Positions 9,191-17,477 of a stretch of 64,000 nucleotides of DNA are shown one piece after another. The DNA is from Nitrobacter hamburgensis X14. GTDB lineage: Bacteria; Pseudomonadota; Alphaproteobacteria; Rhizobiales; Xanthobacteraceae. The number at the start of each line of letters is the position of its first letter. The stretch's first letter is position 1. A program made the translations under genes and the position numbers. The notes beneath the pieces are model-generated. The model saw only the letters and a program-made list of their open reading frames with translations, was not told where the DNA came from and did no database searches. Where the stretch lies: the NCBI RefSeq assembly GCF_000013885.1, contig NC_007964.1, positions 310,001-374,000 on the forward strand. The letters run 5' to 3'.

Positions 9191-9681
9191 GCAAGACTCC
9201 ACCAAAGGAAGACTCTCGGAATCGTATCGTGGCGGTCATGCTCGATGAGGATTCGATCGGGCGTTCCGGGCCGGATATCGAGCACGAACGGGCGATCGCA
9301 ATCTACGATCTCGTGGAAAAGAACCTGTTCGCGCCGGAAGGCGCGGGAGGCGGCCCGTTCACATTGCGCATCGCGATCACCGGCAACCGCCTGATGTTCG
9401 ATATCCGGCGCGAAGACGACGCGCCCGTGGTGACGCACCTGTTGTCGCTGACGCCGTTCCGGCGGATCGTGAAAGACTACTTCATGATCTGCGACAGCTA
9501 CTATCAGGCGATACGGACCGCGACGCCGGACAAGATCGAGGCCATCGACATGGGCCGCCGCGGAATCCACGACGAAGGCTCGCGCACGCTGCAGGAGCGG
9601 CTGAACGGCAAGGTCCGCGTCGACTTCGAGACCGCGCGGCGACTGTTCACGTTGATCTCTGTCCTGCACTGGAAGGGTTAG
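9187..9681 (+). CDS. UPF0262 family protein
   Basis: A 164-residue protein conserved almost only in Alphaproteobacteria, always near hisD; biochemical function unknown. Family marks are IGRSGPDIEHERAIAIYDL, an F-T-L-R-I strand, LLSLTPFRRIVKDYF and DMGRRGIHDEGS. The start overlaps the hisD stop as ATGA, so translation is coupled. Confidence 0.92.
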   Translation: MSKTPPKEDSRNRIVAVMLDEDSIGRSGPDIEHERAIAIYDLVEKNLFAPEGAGGGPFTLRIAITGNRLMFDIRREDDAPVVTHLLSLTPFRRIVKDYFMICDSYYQAIRTATPDKIEAIDMGRRGIHDEGSRTLQERLNGKVRVDFETARRLFTLISVLHWKG

Positions 9682-9775
9682 CGCATGATTCGAATCACGC
9701 AACACCCGTTGTCGTCGAGATGCATGCGAAGCGGTTGCGCGGAGGACGCGCGCGAACCGAAAGTAGCCTGAGCGC

Positions 9776-10243
9776 ATGGCCGCGCCGGCCCGCGTGCACA
9801 ATCCCCAGTCGGTGCTGTTCGCCTGCGCGCACAACAGCGTACGCTCGCCGATGGCGGCGAGCCTGTTGCAGCACATGTTTCCGCGAACCCTGTATGTGAA
9901 ATCCGCCGGCGTTCGGACCGGCCAGCTCGATCCGTTCGCTGTTGCCGTGATGGCCGAACTCGGCCAGGACATTTCAAAACACCGGCCGATGACGTTTGAA
10001 GAAATCGAGGACTGGGAAGGCCTCAACTTCGATCTCATCATCACGCTGTCGCCGGAAGCCCATCACAAGGCGTTGGAGTTGACGCGCACGATTGCCGCCG
10101 TTGTCGAGTATTGGCCGACGCCGGATCCGACCAGTATCGAGGGCAATCGCGAGCAGCGCATGCAGGCCTATCGCAATGTCTGTGACGGATTGCTGTCGCG
10201 CATCCGCAAGCGTTTTGCGCGGGGCGGCGGTGTGGGCCTTTAG
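9776..10243 (+). CDS. Low-molecular-weight phosphotyrosine phosphatase / arsenate reductase-like
   Basis: A 155-residue cytoplasmic protein with the phosphatase loop CAHNSVRS (CX5R; Cys17, Arg23) near the N-terminus. It ends in EYWPTPDPT with the general-acid Asp region typical of this fold. In related genomes it follows the UPF0262 gene and precedes infA. Its substrate cannot be told from sequence; both protein-tyrosine phosphatase and thioredoxin-type arsenate reductase activities occur in the family. The gene is followed after 14 bases by the insertion sequence. Confidence 0.85.
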   Translation: MAAPARVHNPQSVLFACAHNSVRSPMAASLLQHMFPRTLYVKSAGVRTGQLDPFAVAVMAELGQDISKHRPMTFEEIEDWEGLNFDLIITLSPEAHHKALELTRTIAAVVEYWPTPDPTSIEGNREQRMQAYRNVCDGLLSRIRKRFARGGGVGL

Positions 10244-10253
10244 AGTCCCCTTT

Positions 10254-11716
10254 CTAGCACTACTTTGGCAGATTTTTGCGATTGATGGGCGCAACTGGAT
10301 TCCCGAATCAGATTTTCAATGATTCATGGGTGGTCGGCTTTTGGAGGGCCGACCATGGTGGACACGAGGTCGAAGTGGGAAGACGAGCTTGGACGCTGGC
10401 TCAAGCCATTCCTGGATCGTTTAGGTCACAAGGCCCGGCGGCGGATGTGTCCGCTGTATGTTTCGGGACTGATTGGACCGGGTGATCGCAAGAGCGTCCA
10501 GCCGATGGCGGCGCGGCTGGCACCGAACGACTATGACCAGTTGCACCATTTTATCGCTGATGGCGTTTGGGATGCGGCGCCATTGGAGTCAGAATTGCTG
10601 ATTCAGGCCGATCGCCTCGTCGGCGGCAAAGATGCGGTGCTGGTCATTGACGACACGGCGATGCCGAAGAAGGGCGATCGTTCGGTTGGTGTCGCTCCGC
10701 AATATGCCTCGTCGCTCGGCAAGACGGCCAATTGCCAAACATTGGTGTCGCTGACGCTTGCGCGGGGTGAAGTGCCGGTCATGGTGGCATTACGTCTCTT
10801 CGTTCCCGAGAGTTGGACGAGCAATCCGGTGCGTTTGAAGCGTGCGGGCGTGCCAGTCGAGCACCGCGCAGCGCGGACCAAGCCAGAGATCGCCTTGGCG
10901 GAGATCGATCGCGTGATGGCAGCCGGTATGCGCTTCGGCTGTGTGCTGGCGGATGCCGGTTATGGCCTCAGCGCGCCGTTCCGTCAGGGGCTCACGACAC
11001 GCGGCCTGGCCTGGGCCGTCGGGATCCCTCGTCACCTGAAGGTGTATCCGGTCGGGGTTAAACTGATCTGGCCGGTTGCCGGTCGGGGCCGTCCCCGCAA
11101 GCGGCACATTCCCGATATCCTATCGAGGGCGGCCGAAGATATGCTGGCCAATGCCAAGTGGCAAAATGTGAGTTGGCGAAACGGTACCAAGGGTCGGCTG
11201 GAAGCTCGCTTCGCCGCTGTTCGCGTGCGAACCGCCGATGGGCCACCTCAGCGGATCAAGGACATGGGCCAGCAGCATCTCCCGGGGGACGAAGCCTGGC
11301 TCATCGGCGAACACAGGACGTCGGGAGAGAAGAAATATTATCTCGCCAATCTGCCGGCCAAGACGAAGCTGCGCGCGTTAGCTGCCACGATCAAAGCCCG
11401 ATGGATTTGCGAACAGGCCCATCAGCAGTTGAAAGAGGAACTCGGGCTTGATCACTTCAAGGGAAGATCCTGGCAAGGCCTCCATCGTCACGCGCTCATG
11501 ACCATGATTGCTTACGCATTCCTCCAGCATCGCCGTCTCGCACAAGCGGGGCGGAAAAAAAAGAATCAACGGTCCACCGCCTCAGCCGAGCCTGCCGGCC
11601 GTACGCCAAGCCATCGTCGATCTCATCGCTCAACCACCACCTCAGCGGTGCGCATACTGCCGAAGACAAATCGGCGAAAAGCAGCGGCGTGAATAAATCT
11701 GCCAAAGTAGTGCTAG
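10254..11716 (+). mobile_element. IS701-family insertion sequence with CTAG duplications
   Basis: The ends at 10258 and 11712 are inverted repeats of 18 bases reading inward CACTACTTTGGCAGATTT. Outside each lies CTAG (10254-10257 and 11713-11716), the 4-bp YTAR target duplication expected for IS701. The element proper is 1455 bp. Both duplicates are intact, so it inserted here without an adjacent deletion; it hit an already altered site between the phosphatase gene and maf. Confidence 0.88.
10355..11692 (+). CDS. IS701-family transposase
   Basis: A DDE transposase of 445 residues that would cut and paste the element. The start at 10355 (MVDTRSKWEDEL) has GGAGG nine bases upstream. Motifs: AVLVIDDTAMPKKG around catalytic Asp 1, VLADAGYG around Asp 2, and the C-terminal RWICEQAHQQLKEELGLDHF YREK-like region with the Glu. 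The last 45 residues look unnatural (Arg- and Ser-rich). A frame ending QIGEKQRRE at 11696, rich in Pro and with a CAYC motif, would be read if the A8 run near 11554 had seven A. This is either a frameshift at the very C-terminus or A-run slippage; the catalytic part is intact. Confidence 0.85.
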   Translation: MVDTRSKWEDELGRWLKPFLDRLGHKARRRMCPLYVSGLIGPGDRKSVQPMAARLAPNDYDQLHHFIADGVWDAAPLESELLIQADRLVGGKDAVLVIDDTAMPKKGDRSVGVAPQYASSLGKTANCQTLVSLTLARGEVPVMVALRLFVPESWTSNPVRLKRAGVPVEHRAARTKPEIALAEIDRVMAAGMRFGCVLADAGYGLSAPFRQGLTTRGLAWAVGIPRHLKVYPVGVKLIWPVAGRGRPRKRHIPDILSRAAEDMLANAKWQNVSWRNGTKGRLEARFAAVRVRTADGPPQRIKDMGQQHLPGDEAWLIGEHRTSGEKKYYLANLPAKTKLRALAATIKARWICEQAHQQLKEELGLDHFKGRSWQGLHRHALMTMIAYAFLQHRRLAQAGRKKKNQRSTASAEPAGRTPSHRRSHRSTTTSAVRILPKTNRRKAAA

Positions 11717-11784
11717 GATCAGCGAACCCCTCGCCTTTAGGCGACGGGATGCATTAGCATCCGGCGAAGTCTGGCAGTCATACG

Positions 11785-12165
11785 GTGTGGGACTGCAAAT
11801 ACCACATTGTGTGGGTGACGAAGTATCGGTTCGCAGTTTTGGGCGGGGATGTGGGCTTTCGCGCCCGAGAGTTGCTGCGGGAAATTGCCTTGAGCCATGA
11901 GATGGTTATTCATGCCGGGGCGATAAACCGGGATCATGTCCATCTGTTGTTGTCGATCCCACCGCATCTATCGGTCTCTCGTGCGGTGCAATACCTCAAA
12001 GGCAAGAGTTCTCACAAGCCTCTGACGGAGTATCAATCGCTCAGGAAGCGATACTGGGGGCAGCATCTATGGGGCAGGGGATACTGGGTTGCTTCGAGTG
12101 GAAACGTCACCGATGAAGTGTGGAAGAAGTACATAGAAGGCCAAAAGCCGCCTGAGCCAGATGAC
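11785..12165 (+). pseudogene. tnpA: IS200/IS605-type TnpA transposase, 3' end lost
   Basis: A Y1 HUH-type single-strand transposase. Seen: YHIVWVTKYRF, the HUH motif RDHVHLLL, SVSRAVQYLKGKSS, and the catalytic-Tyr helix EVWKKYIEGQ. The frame leaves the family after KPPEPDD near 12162 and runs on into decayed TonB-receptor sequence to 12216. The element's right end is therefore missing. The left end still has hairpin-forming bases (CTCGCCTTTAGGCG, 11731-11744). The N-terminus also looks eroded, since only a GTG at 11785 is available and a TAG lies upstream in frame. Confidence 0.75.
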
Positions 12166-12465
12166 AGCGTTCACTCTCGGCGCCGGCGTGCGCTATGTCG
12201 GCAAGAGCTATGGTGACGCCGGGAACACGTTCGTGATCCCGTCCTACACCCTGTTCGATGCGACCATGAGCTACGATCTCGCCTATCTGCGGCCGGATAT
12301 GAAGGGCTGAAAAATGCAGGTCAATGCGACCAACCTCGCCGATCGCTACTACGTGCATGTCTGACCGGGTTACCCTACTGTGCGATGGGCACTGGCCGCA
12401 CCGTGTTCGGCACGCTGAGGTATAGCTGGAACGCGGATCCGCGGCCGTCGCTGATCACGAAGTGA
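12163..12465 (+). pseudogene. TonB-dependent siderophore receptor, 3' fragment
   Basis: Only the last strands of an outer-membrane beta-barrel receptor remain: TLGAGVRYVGKSYGD, VIPSYTLFDATMSYDL, then MQVNATNLADRYYVHV and, in another frame, GTGRTVFGTLRYSWN, the usual C-terminal end of ferrisiderophore receptors. An in-frame TGA at about 12309 and a frameshift near 12362 break it, and the 5' part was replaced by the IS200 fragment. It is the first remnant of a siderophore-uptake operon that continues with the PepSY gene. Confidence 0.8.
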
Positions 12466-12472
12466 GCGAGGA

Positions 12473-13575
12473 ATGACACAAAAAACCTTGCGCAAATGGA
12501 GCTGCGTTCACAAGTGGTCCAGCATCGTCTGCACCCTGTTCATGCTGATGCTGTGCATCACCAGCCTGCCGCTGATCTTCCACGACGAGATCTACGCGCT
12601 GCTGCATGATCAGGCCGAGGGGCCGTCGTCCCTGAAGGCACGACGGCCCCGAACCTCGACCGCGTCGTGGCCAGCAAGGTGGCTGCCATGCCCGACCAGG
12701 TGCCGCATTTCCTGATCTGGGATCGCGACGATCCGAACGCGATGCTGGTCAGCGTCGGCAAGACCATCGACGCCAATCCAGCCGACAATCGCATCGTCCG
12801 CGTCGACAACCATACCGGGGCTTATCTCGACGCACCCACCGGGCGCTTCATCTACATCATGCTCAAGCTGCACACCGATATGTTTGCCGACCTGCCCGGA
12901 AAGCTGTTTCTCGGGCTGATGGGCACTCTGCGTCGCGATCATATCCGGCGTCGTGGTCTACGCGCCGTCGATGCGCAAGCAGAAGTTCGGCGTATATCGC
13001 ACTGAGCGCCCGCGCGTGGTGCGCTGGCTCGATCTGCATAACCTCGCCGGCATCCTGCTGGTGATGTGCACGCTGGTTGTCGGCTTCACCGGCGTCATCA
13101 ACACCTGGGCCAACCTCGTACTCAAGGCGTGGCAGTACGGCCAGCTTGCCGAGATGACGGCGCAATATCGCAACCGCACGCCGCCCGCGCATCCGACTTC
13201 GGTTCAGGCGGCGGCGCAGGTGGCCGCGAAGGCCGAGCCCGGCACGTTGCCGTCGTTCATCGCGTTCCCCGGTACGATCTTCTCAAGCAAGAGCCATTAT
13301 GCCGTGTTCATGCGCGGCGATACGCCGGTGACGTCGCGACTGCTCAAGCCAGCGCTGGTCGATGCCGAAACCGGCAAGCTTACCGACAGCCGTGACATGC
13401 CGTGGTATGTCACGACGCTGTTCATCTCGCAGCCGCTGCATTTCGGCGACTATGGCAGGATGCCGCTGAAGATCATCTGGGCGCTGCTGGCGTCTATCTC
13501 TGGCTGCGGCGCAAACCGGGCGAAAGCGCCGCTCGCGGACGCCGCGGTCGCGGTCAATCGGCCGATGCTGTCGTC
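12473..13575 (+). pseudogene. PepSY-associated TM protein (siderophore uptake), frameshifted
   Basis: An inner-membrane protein of the PepSY_TM type, often found after TonB receptors and thought to act in ferric-siderophore reduction or uptake. Pieces lie in alternating frames: MTQKTLRKWSCVHKWSS with the first TM to about 12617; VPHFLIWDRDDPNAML to about 12930; RWLDLHNLAGILLVMCTLVV through FISQPLHFGDYGRMPLK to about 13485; then GVYLWLRRK. At least three frameshifts are needed, so no full-length product is made. The order receptor, PepSY, small membrane protein is that of a known iron-uptake operon. Confidence 0.82.
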
Positions 13576-13890
13576 ATGACGCCGGCGCGCGCCAGACATC
13601 AGACCGTCCGCCAGATTTTCGCCTGGCCGGCCGTCATCGCCGTCTTGAGCGCGGCCGGATTGCTGTCGGCGCTGCTCGGCGACGACATCTGGGACGACGT
13701 GTCGTGGGTCGTGCTGGCCGTTCCTGTCGCATTGTATTGCGGGTTCTTCCAGCACGGCACGTCAGCGACAGGCAGTGCGGGTTTTTCCGCGGGTTTCCAT
13801 GACCAGCGCTGTCCCCGGTTGTCGAACCAGGTTCGTTCCGATAGGTTCCGCGCGCACCGATCCTTGCCCCGACACATAAAGTCCGTATGA
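13576..13890 (+). CDS. Small membrane protein, third gene of decayed iron operon
   Basis: It starts MTPARARHQTVRQIF and has two hydrophobic helices (AVIAVLSAAGLLSALLG and VSWVVLAVPVALYCGFF), as do small proteins that follow PepSY_TM genes. After residue 60 the sequence becomes Ser/Arg-rich and reads into the maf upstream region, so the native stop is probably lost. With both upstream genes dead it is likely a relic. Confidence 0.4.
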   Translation: MTPARARHQTVRQIFAWPAVIAVLSAAGLLSALLGDDIWDDVSWVVLAVPVALYCGFFQHGTSATGSAGFSAGFHDQRCPRLSNQVRSDRFRAHRSLPRHIKSV

Positions 13891-14510
13891 CAGGCCGCCT
13901 CAAACTTGTACTCGCCTCCGGTTCGCCGCGGCGGCTCAGTCTGCTCAATCAGGCAGGCATCGACCCCGACGCGCTGCGCCCTGCCGACGTTGACGAGACG
14001 CCGGAGCGGGGCGAGCTGCCGCGCGCCTGCGCCAACCGCCTCGCCCGCGCCAAGGCCGATGCGACGTTGAAGGCGGTACAGCTCGACGACGACCTGCGCG
14101 GTTCGTTCATTCTTGCCGCCGACACCGTGGTTGCGGTGGGCCGCCGCATCCTGCCCAAGGCCGATCTGGCCGATGAGGCCTCCCAATGCCTGCGGCTGCT
14201 CTCGGGGCGCAACCATCGCGTCTACACCGCGGTCTGTCTGGTGACACCGAAGGGCAACTGCCGTCAGCGTCTGATCGAGACCCGCGTGCGCTTCAAGCGG
14301 CTGACCGAGGAGGACATCCGGGGCTACGTCGGCTCCGGCGAATGGCGCGGCAAGGCCGGCGGCTACGCGGTGCAGGGCATCGCCGGCTCGTTCGTGGTCA
14401 AGCTGGTCGGCTCGTATACCAATGTGGTCGGCCTGCCGCTTTACGAATCGGTCTCGCTGCTCGGCGGCGAGGGATTTCCGATCCGCTCCGGCTGGTTGAA
14501 TGCCGGCTAG
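13887..14510 (+). CDS. maf: Maf-family nucleoside triphosphate pyrophosphatase
   Basis: A house-cleaning pyrophosphatase that hydrolyses dTTP/UTP or modified nucleotides to monophosphates. 207 residues. Motifs: LVLASGSPRRLSLL at the N-terminus, VDETP, LARAKA, ILAADTVVAVG with the catalytic Asp, LLSGRNHRVYTAV, and GYAVQGIAGSFVVKLVGSYTNVVGLP. yacG starts inside its 3' end. In relatives infA lies directly upstream; here its place is taken by transposon and iron-operon debris, so the maf promoter may be new. Confidence 0.95.
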   Translation: MTGRLKLVLASGSPRRLSLLNQAGIDPDALRPADVDETPERGELPRACANRLARAKADATLKAVQLDDDLRGSFILAADTVVAVGRRILPKADLADEASQCLRLLSGRNHRVYTAVCLVTPKGNCRQRLIETRVRFKRLTEEDIRGYVGSGEWRGKAGGYAVQGIAGSFVVKLVGSYTNVVGLPLYESVSLLGGEGFPIRSGWLNAG

Positions 14511-14682
14511 GAAACCAGCCGGCGCACGGCCGGAAAAGCCGTGCCCGATCTGCGGCAAGCCCGCTGTCGCAGCGTCACGGCCGTTTTGCTCGGAGCGCTG
14601 CCGCGATGTCGATCTCAACCGCTGGCTGTCCGGCTCCTACGTCATCCCCGTCAGCAAGACCGATGGAGAAGATGCGGAATAG
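14500..14682 (+). CDS. yacG: DNA gyrase inhibitor YacG
   Basis: A 60-residue zinc protein of the YacG/DUF329 family, which in E. coli binds GyrB and inhibits gyrase. The four-Cys site is CPICG ... FCSERCRDVDLNRWLSG, matching the family. It starts 11 bases inside maf, so the two are co-translated. Family and order (maf-yacG-tRNA-Phe) fit Rhizobiales. Confidence 0.93.
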   Translation: MPARKPAGARPEKPCPICGKPAVAASRPFCSERCRDVDLNRWLSGSYVIPVSKTDGEDAE

Positions 14683-14824
14683 GCCGTCGGCCTCTTGGGT
14701 CGGCGATTCGCCGCTCGGTCAAGGGGAGAAGCGCTCGCGGCGCTCGTTCGTCCGCCGCGGGATGGGTGGACAGGGCCATCGGGCCTGATTATAAACCGGC
14801 GCGCCCCGGTTAAAGCCGGGCGGC

Positions 14825-14900
14825 GCCCAGGTAGCTCAGTTGGTAGAGCATGCGACTGAAAATCGCAGTGTCGGTGGTTCGATCCCGCCCCTGGGCACCA
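14825..14900 (+). tRNA. tRNA-Phe (GAA)
   Basis: A complete cloverleaf: acceptor GCCCAGG/CCTGGGC, D-arm GCTC/GAGC, anticodon loop CTGAAAA with anticodon GAA, T-loop TTCGATC, encoded CCA. The 3' end serves as the probable attachment site for the integrase gene 162 bases downstream. The regenerated tRNA is intact. Confidence 0.98.
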
Positions 14901-15062
14901 ATAGCTCCTTCCACCGCAGCGCATAGCTCCTCATAGAATCAAAGAAACCAGCTAACGGCGGGCGTTTCTCTCATCATGCCTCCTCATACCGCCCTGTGAC
15001 AGCTCGCCCTTTTATGGGTAGGATTCTGGGTAGACGCTCATCTACCCATAAGGAGCCTACCC

Positions 15063-16262
15063 ATGCTCACCCAGCTGGCGATTACGGCTGCCAAGCCGAA
15101 GGCTAAACCCTACAAGCTCTCCGACGGCGCCGGCCTCTCGCTCCTGGTGGAGACGGGCGGCGGCAAATTATGGCGGTTCCGCTACCACTTCGGGGGCAAG
15201 GAAAAGATGCTTTCCTTCGGCGCGTACCCGGAGGTGACCCTCGCTCAGGCTCGCGCCAAGCGTGACGAAGCCCGGCAGACGTTGGCCGGGGGAATAGACC
15301 CGGCCCAAAAGCGCAAGGAGGACAAAGTCGCGGCCTCGATTTCGGCCGCGAACACGTTCGGCGTCGTGGCGGCGGAATATATCGACCGGCTGGAAAAGGA
15401 AGGCGCCGCTCCCTCGACGGTGTCGAAGAATAAATGGCTCCTCCAAGACCTGGCCAGTCCGCTCACCAAGCGTCCCATTGCCGACATCCTCCCGGCCGAA
15501 ATCCTCGACCTCTGCAAGAGAGTTGAGAAAAGCGGCAGGCGTGATACGGCGCGTCGGCTCCGGGGCACGATCGGCAGCGTATTTCGGTACGCGGTCGTGA
15601 CGCTCCGGGCGCAAAGCGACCCGACCTACGCCCTGCGGGGCGCACTCTTAAAGCCGGAGGTAAATCACCGCGCGGCGATAGTCGACGAGGCGAAGCTCGG
15701 GGCGCTCATGGTGAATATCGACCAGTACGACGGGTGGCCGACCCTCCGGGCGGCACTGTTGCTGCTGGCGCTGACCATGACCCGCCCAGGCGATGTCCGG
15801 CACATGCGCAAATCGGAGATAATCTTTCCGAAGGCACTGTGGCGGATACCGGCCGAACGCATGAAAATGCGCCGGCCTCACGATGTCCCGCTCTCGAAGC
15901 AGGCGCTCGCGATTATCCGCGAGGTGTGGGACCTGACGGCCGGCAACGGCCTACTGCTGCCATCCATACGGTCGGCAATTAAGCCGCTTTCGGAAAATGC
16001 CATGAACTCCGCTTTGCGGCGCATGGGATATTCGAAGGAGGAAGCGACGGCGCACGGCTTCCGCTCGAGCGCCAGCACCATCCTCAACGAGCGGGGATTT
16101 AACCCCGACGTTATCGAGGCCGCGCTCGCCCACCAGGACGAGGACGATGTTCGCCGCGCGTACAACCGCGCGACCTATCTGCCTGAGCGCGCCAAGCTCA
16201 TGCAGGACTGGGCCGACCTGTTGGACGAGTTCAGGACACTGTCACTCAGGCACGTTGCCTAG
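15063..16262 (+). CDS. P4-type tyrosine integrase (DUF4102 N-terminus) of the tRNA-Phe island
   Basis: A 399-residue integrase. The N-terminal arm-binding DUF4102 domain is seen as YKLSDGAGLSLLVETGGGKLW and LSFGAYPEVTLAQAR (residues 15-80). The catalytic domain has LALTMTRPGDVRHM with the first Arg, HGFRSSASTILNERG with His/Arg, and LAHQDEDDVRRAYNRATYL with the Tyr. Integrases of this family target tRNA 3' ends, and this one reads away from tRNA-Phe. A strong terminator follows the stop, and an AlpA-like gene comes next, the usual integration/excision module. Confidence 0.93.
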   Translation: MLTQLAITAAKPKAKPYKLSDGAGLSLLVETGGGKLWRFRYHFGGKEKMLSFGAYPEVTLAQARAKRDEARQTLAGGIDPAQKRKEDKVAASISAANTFGVVAAEYIDRLEKEGAAPSTVSKNKWLLQDLASPLTKRPIADILPAEILDLCKRVEKSGRRDTARRLRGTIGSVFRYAVVTLRAQSDPTYALRGALLKPEVNHRAAIVDEAKLGALMVNIDQYDGWPTLRAALLLLALTMTRPGDVRHMRKSEIIFPKALWRIPAERMKMRRPHDVPLSKQALAIIREVWDLTAGNGLLLPSIRSAIKPLSENAMNSALRRMGYSKEEATAHGFRSSASTILNERGFNPDVIEAALAHQDEDDVRRAYNRATYLPERAKLMQDWADLLDEFRTLSLRHVA

Positions 16263-16289
16263 GCCCGCATTACGCGGGCCTTTTCTTTC
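16263..16289 (+). terminator. Factor-independent terminator after integrase
   Basis: GCCCGC-ATTA-GCGGGC followed by CTTTTCTTTC directly after the integrase stop. Confidence 0.85.
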
Positions 16290-16383
16290 TCTGAGCGGGA
16301 CTCTAGATTCCTGGCGGCCCTGCCTGCCGGATACCCGGCAGGAGTTGGGCTGCATCCGGATGCTTCCTAGAAGGAGCATTCAG

Positions 16384-16617
16384 ATGCGTTTTCTTTCAAA
16401 GAAGGCCGTTCGTGACCTGATTTCGTTGAGCTACGCGACCATTGACCGTGAGGAGCAGGCCGGTACGTTTCCGAAAAGGTTACGTCGGGGCTCCCGCGTG
16501 ATGTGGCTGCAGAGCGAGGTGGAGGAATGGATGCGGGCGCGCGTCGCTGAGCGCGATGCGAAATCGGAAAAGCGTCCCCAGCCGAAGGGAGCTAGCCACC
16601 TACGCGTGGTCGAATAA
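16384..16617 (+). CDS. AlpA-like excisionase/regulator
   Basis: A 77-residue winged-helix DNA-binding protein of the AlpA/MerR-like class: FLSKKAVRDLISLSYATIDR is the helix-turn-helix and WLQSEVEEWMRARV the usual second part. AlpA proteins bend att DNA for excision and can activate the integrase. The start has AGAAGGAG seven bases upstream. The C-terminus is basic. It stands alone between two terminators. Confidence 0.88.
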   Translation: MRFLSKKAVRDLISLSYATIDREEQAGTFPKRLRRGSRVMWLQSEVEEWMRARVAERDAKSEKRPQPKGASHLRVVE

Positions 16618-16621
16618 CTTC

Positions 16622-16651
16622 GAGGCGGCTCCTAACGGGGCCGCCTTTTTC
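16622..16651 (+). terminator. Terminator after alpA-like gene
   Basis: GGCGGC-TCCTAACGGG-GCCGCC followed by TTTTT. Confidence 0.8.
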
Positions 16652-16741
16652 TATGTACAGCCTCTATGTACGATTGTTTGTACTGTACCTACATATGCCG
16701 CACGTAGCCGCGCGGAGAAAAGCCTTATCAGGCATACACTT

Positions 16742-16971
16742 CCGCACACCAGTCGTCGGGCTACACGCCACGACCAATTTCGTTTTCTCCCTGGCCTTGC
16801 CTTGCTCACCTCTCTCTCACGTTCGAGGCGGGGCCCTTCGGGTTGCGCATGATCCGGACTGAACCGGGAGATGATAGCCCGCGCGGCCGTGCGAGTTAAC
16901 ACTACGCCCCACCGCGCATGGCAAACGAAATTGGTCGTGGCGCTTCGCGACCACCGACGACTGGTGTGCGG
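16742..16971. repeat. Large imperfect inverted repeat, possible MITE or origin
   Basis: The left arm at 16742-16785 begins CCGCACACCAGTCGTCGG and ends CGCCACGACCAATTTCGTTT. The right arm at 16923-16971 is its reverse complement for both blocks, with a short divergent stretch between them. About 137 bases separate the arms. This lies in the roughly 490-base gene-free gap between the alpA-like gene and 17143. No clear target duplication flanks it. It could be a MITE with long terminal repeats, a replication or transfer origin, or recombination sites in head-to-head order. Confidence 0.65.
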
Positions 16972-17142
16972 GACAATTCAACCTTCCGATAAAATCGGAC
17001 AACTGGACATTTCACTTTTAGACCATGCTACAATCTATTTGCCGTCCTGAACCGACGGCACTTTTCCGCCACGAGCGGACTGCACGACCACTGCGAAAGC
17101 CGCCGCTGCATACGGCGGCTTGTTGCGTGTTATGATTTAAGT

Positions 17143-17415
17143 ATGGAAATCGTTATCTGCGCTGCAATACGCATGTCGGATGGTTATATCGTGCGGGGAC
17201 ATCGACACGCCGACGCCATGCGGACGGCCAGCCAAATTCCACGCTACCGCAATGAGCGGCCTTACAGCGGTGATCAGGGTTTTGTGACTTCACTCAACAG
17301 GTTTGTAGGGAGGGTAGACGCCTGCAAACTCCAGAAGGCGGCCGGTATTAAATCTGTTCTCGAAGGTGTGGAGGCGTACCTTCACGGAGAGCTTTACAGC
17401 GAAGACCTTTACTAG
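17143..17415 (+). CDS. Small conserved phage/plasmid hypothetical
   Basis: A 90-residue protein (MEIVICAAIRMSDGYIVRGHRH...) with a GDQGFVTSLNRFVGR core and an acidic LYSEDLY tail. I recognise the pattern from many phage and metagenomic islands, always without function. A TATGAT box ends nine bases before the ATG, with no Shine-Dalgarno, so the mRNA may be nearly leaderless, as for several genes of this island. Confidence 0.7.
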   Translation: MEIVICAAIRMSDGYIVRGHRHADAMRTASQIPRYRNERPYSGDQGFVTSLNRFVGRVDACKLQKAAGIKSVLEGVEAYLHGELYSEDLY

Positions 17416-17477
17416 CCGCGCTACAATAAAGCCGGACAGTACATTTGCTCGCACCTCGCTTCCCGCCACCGACAGCA

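Noticed and set aside
8995..10044. 349-codon minus-strand frame across hisD, UPF0262 and the phosphatase
   Set aside because: It overlaps three intact conserved genes and shows no domain.
13599..14618. 339-codon minus-strand frame across maf
   Set aside because: Shadow of maf and yacG; no recognisable motif.
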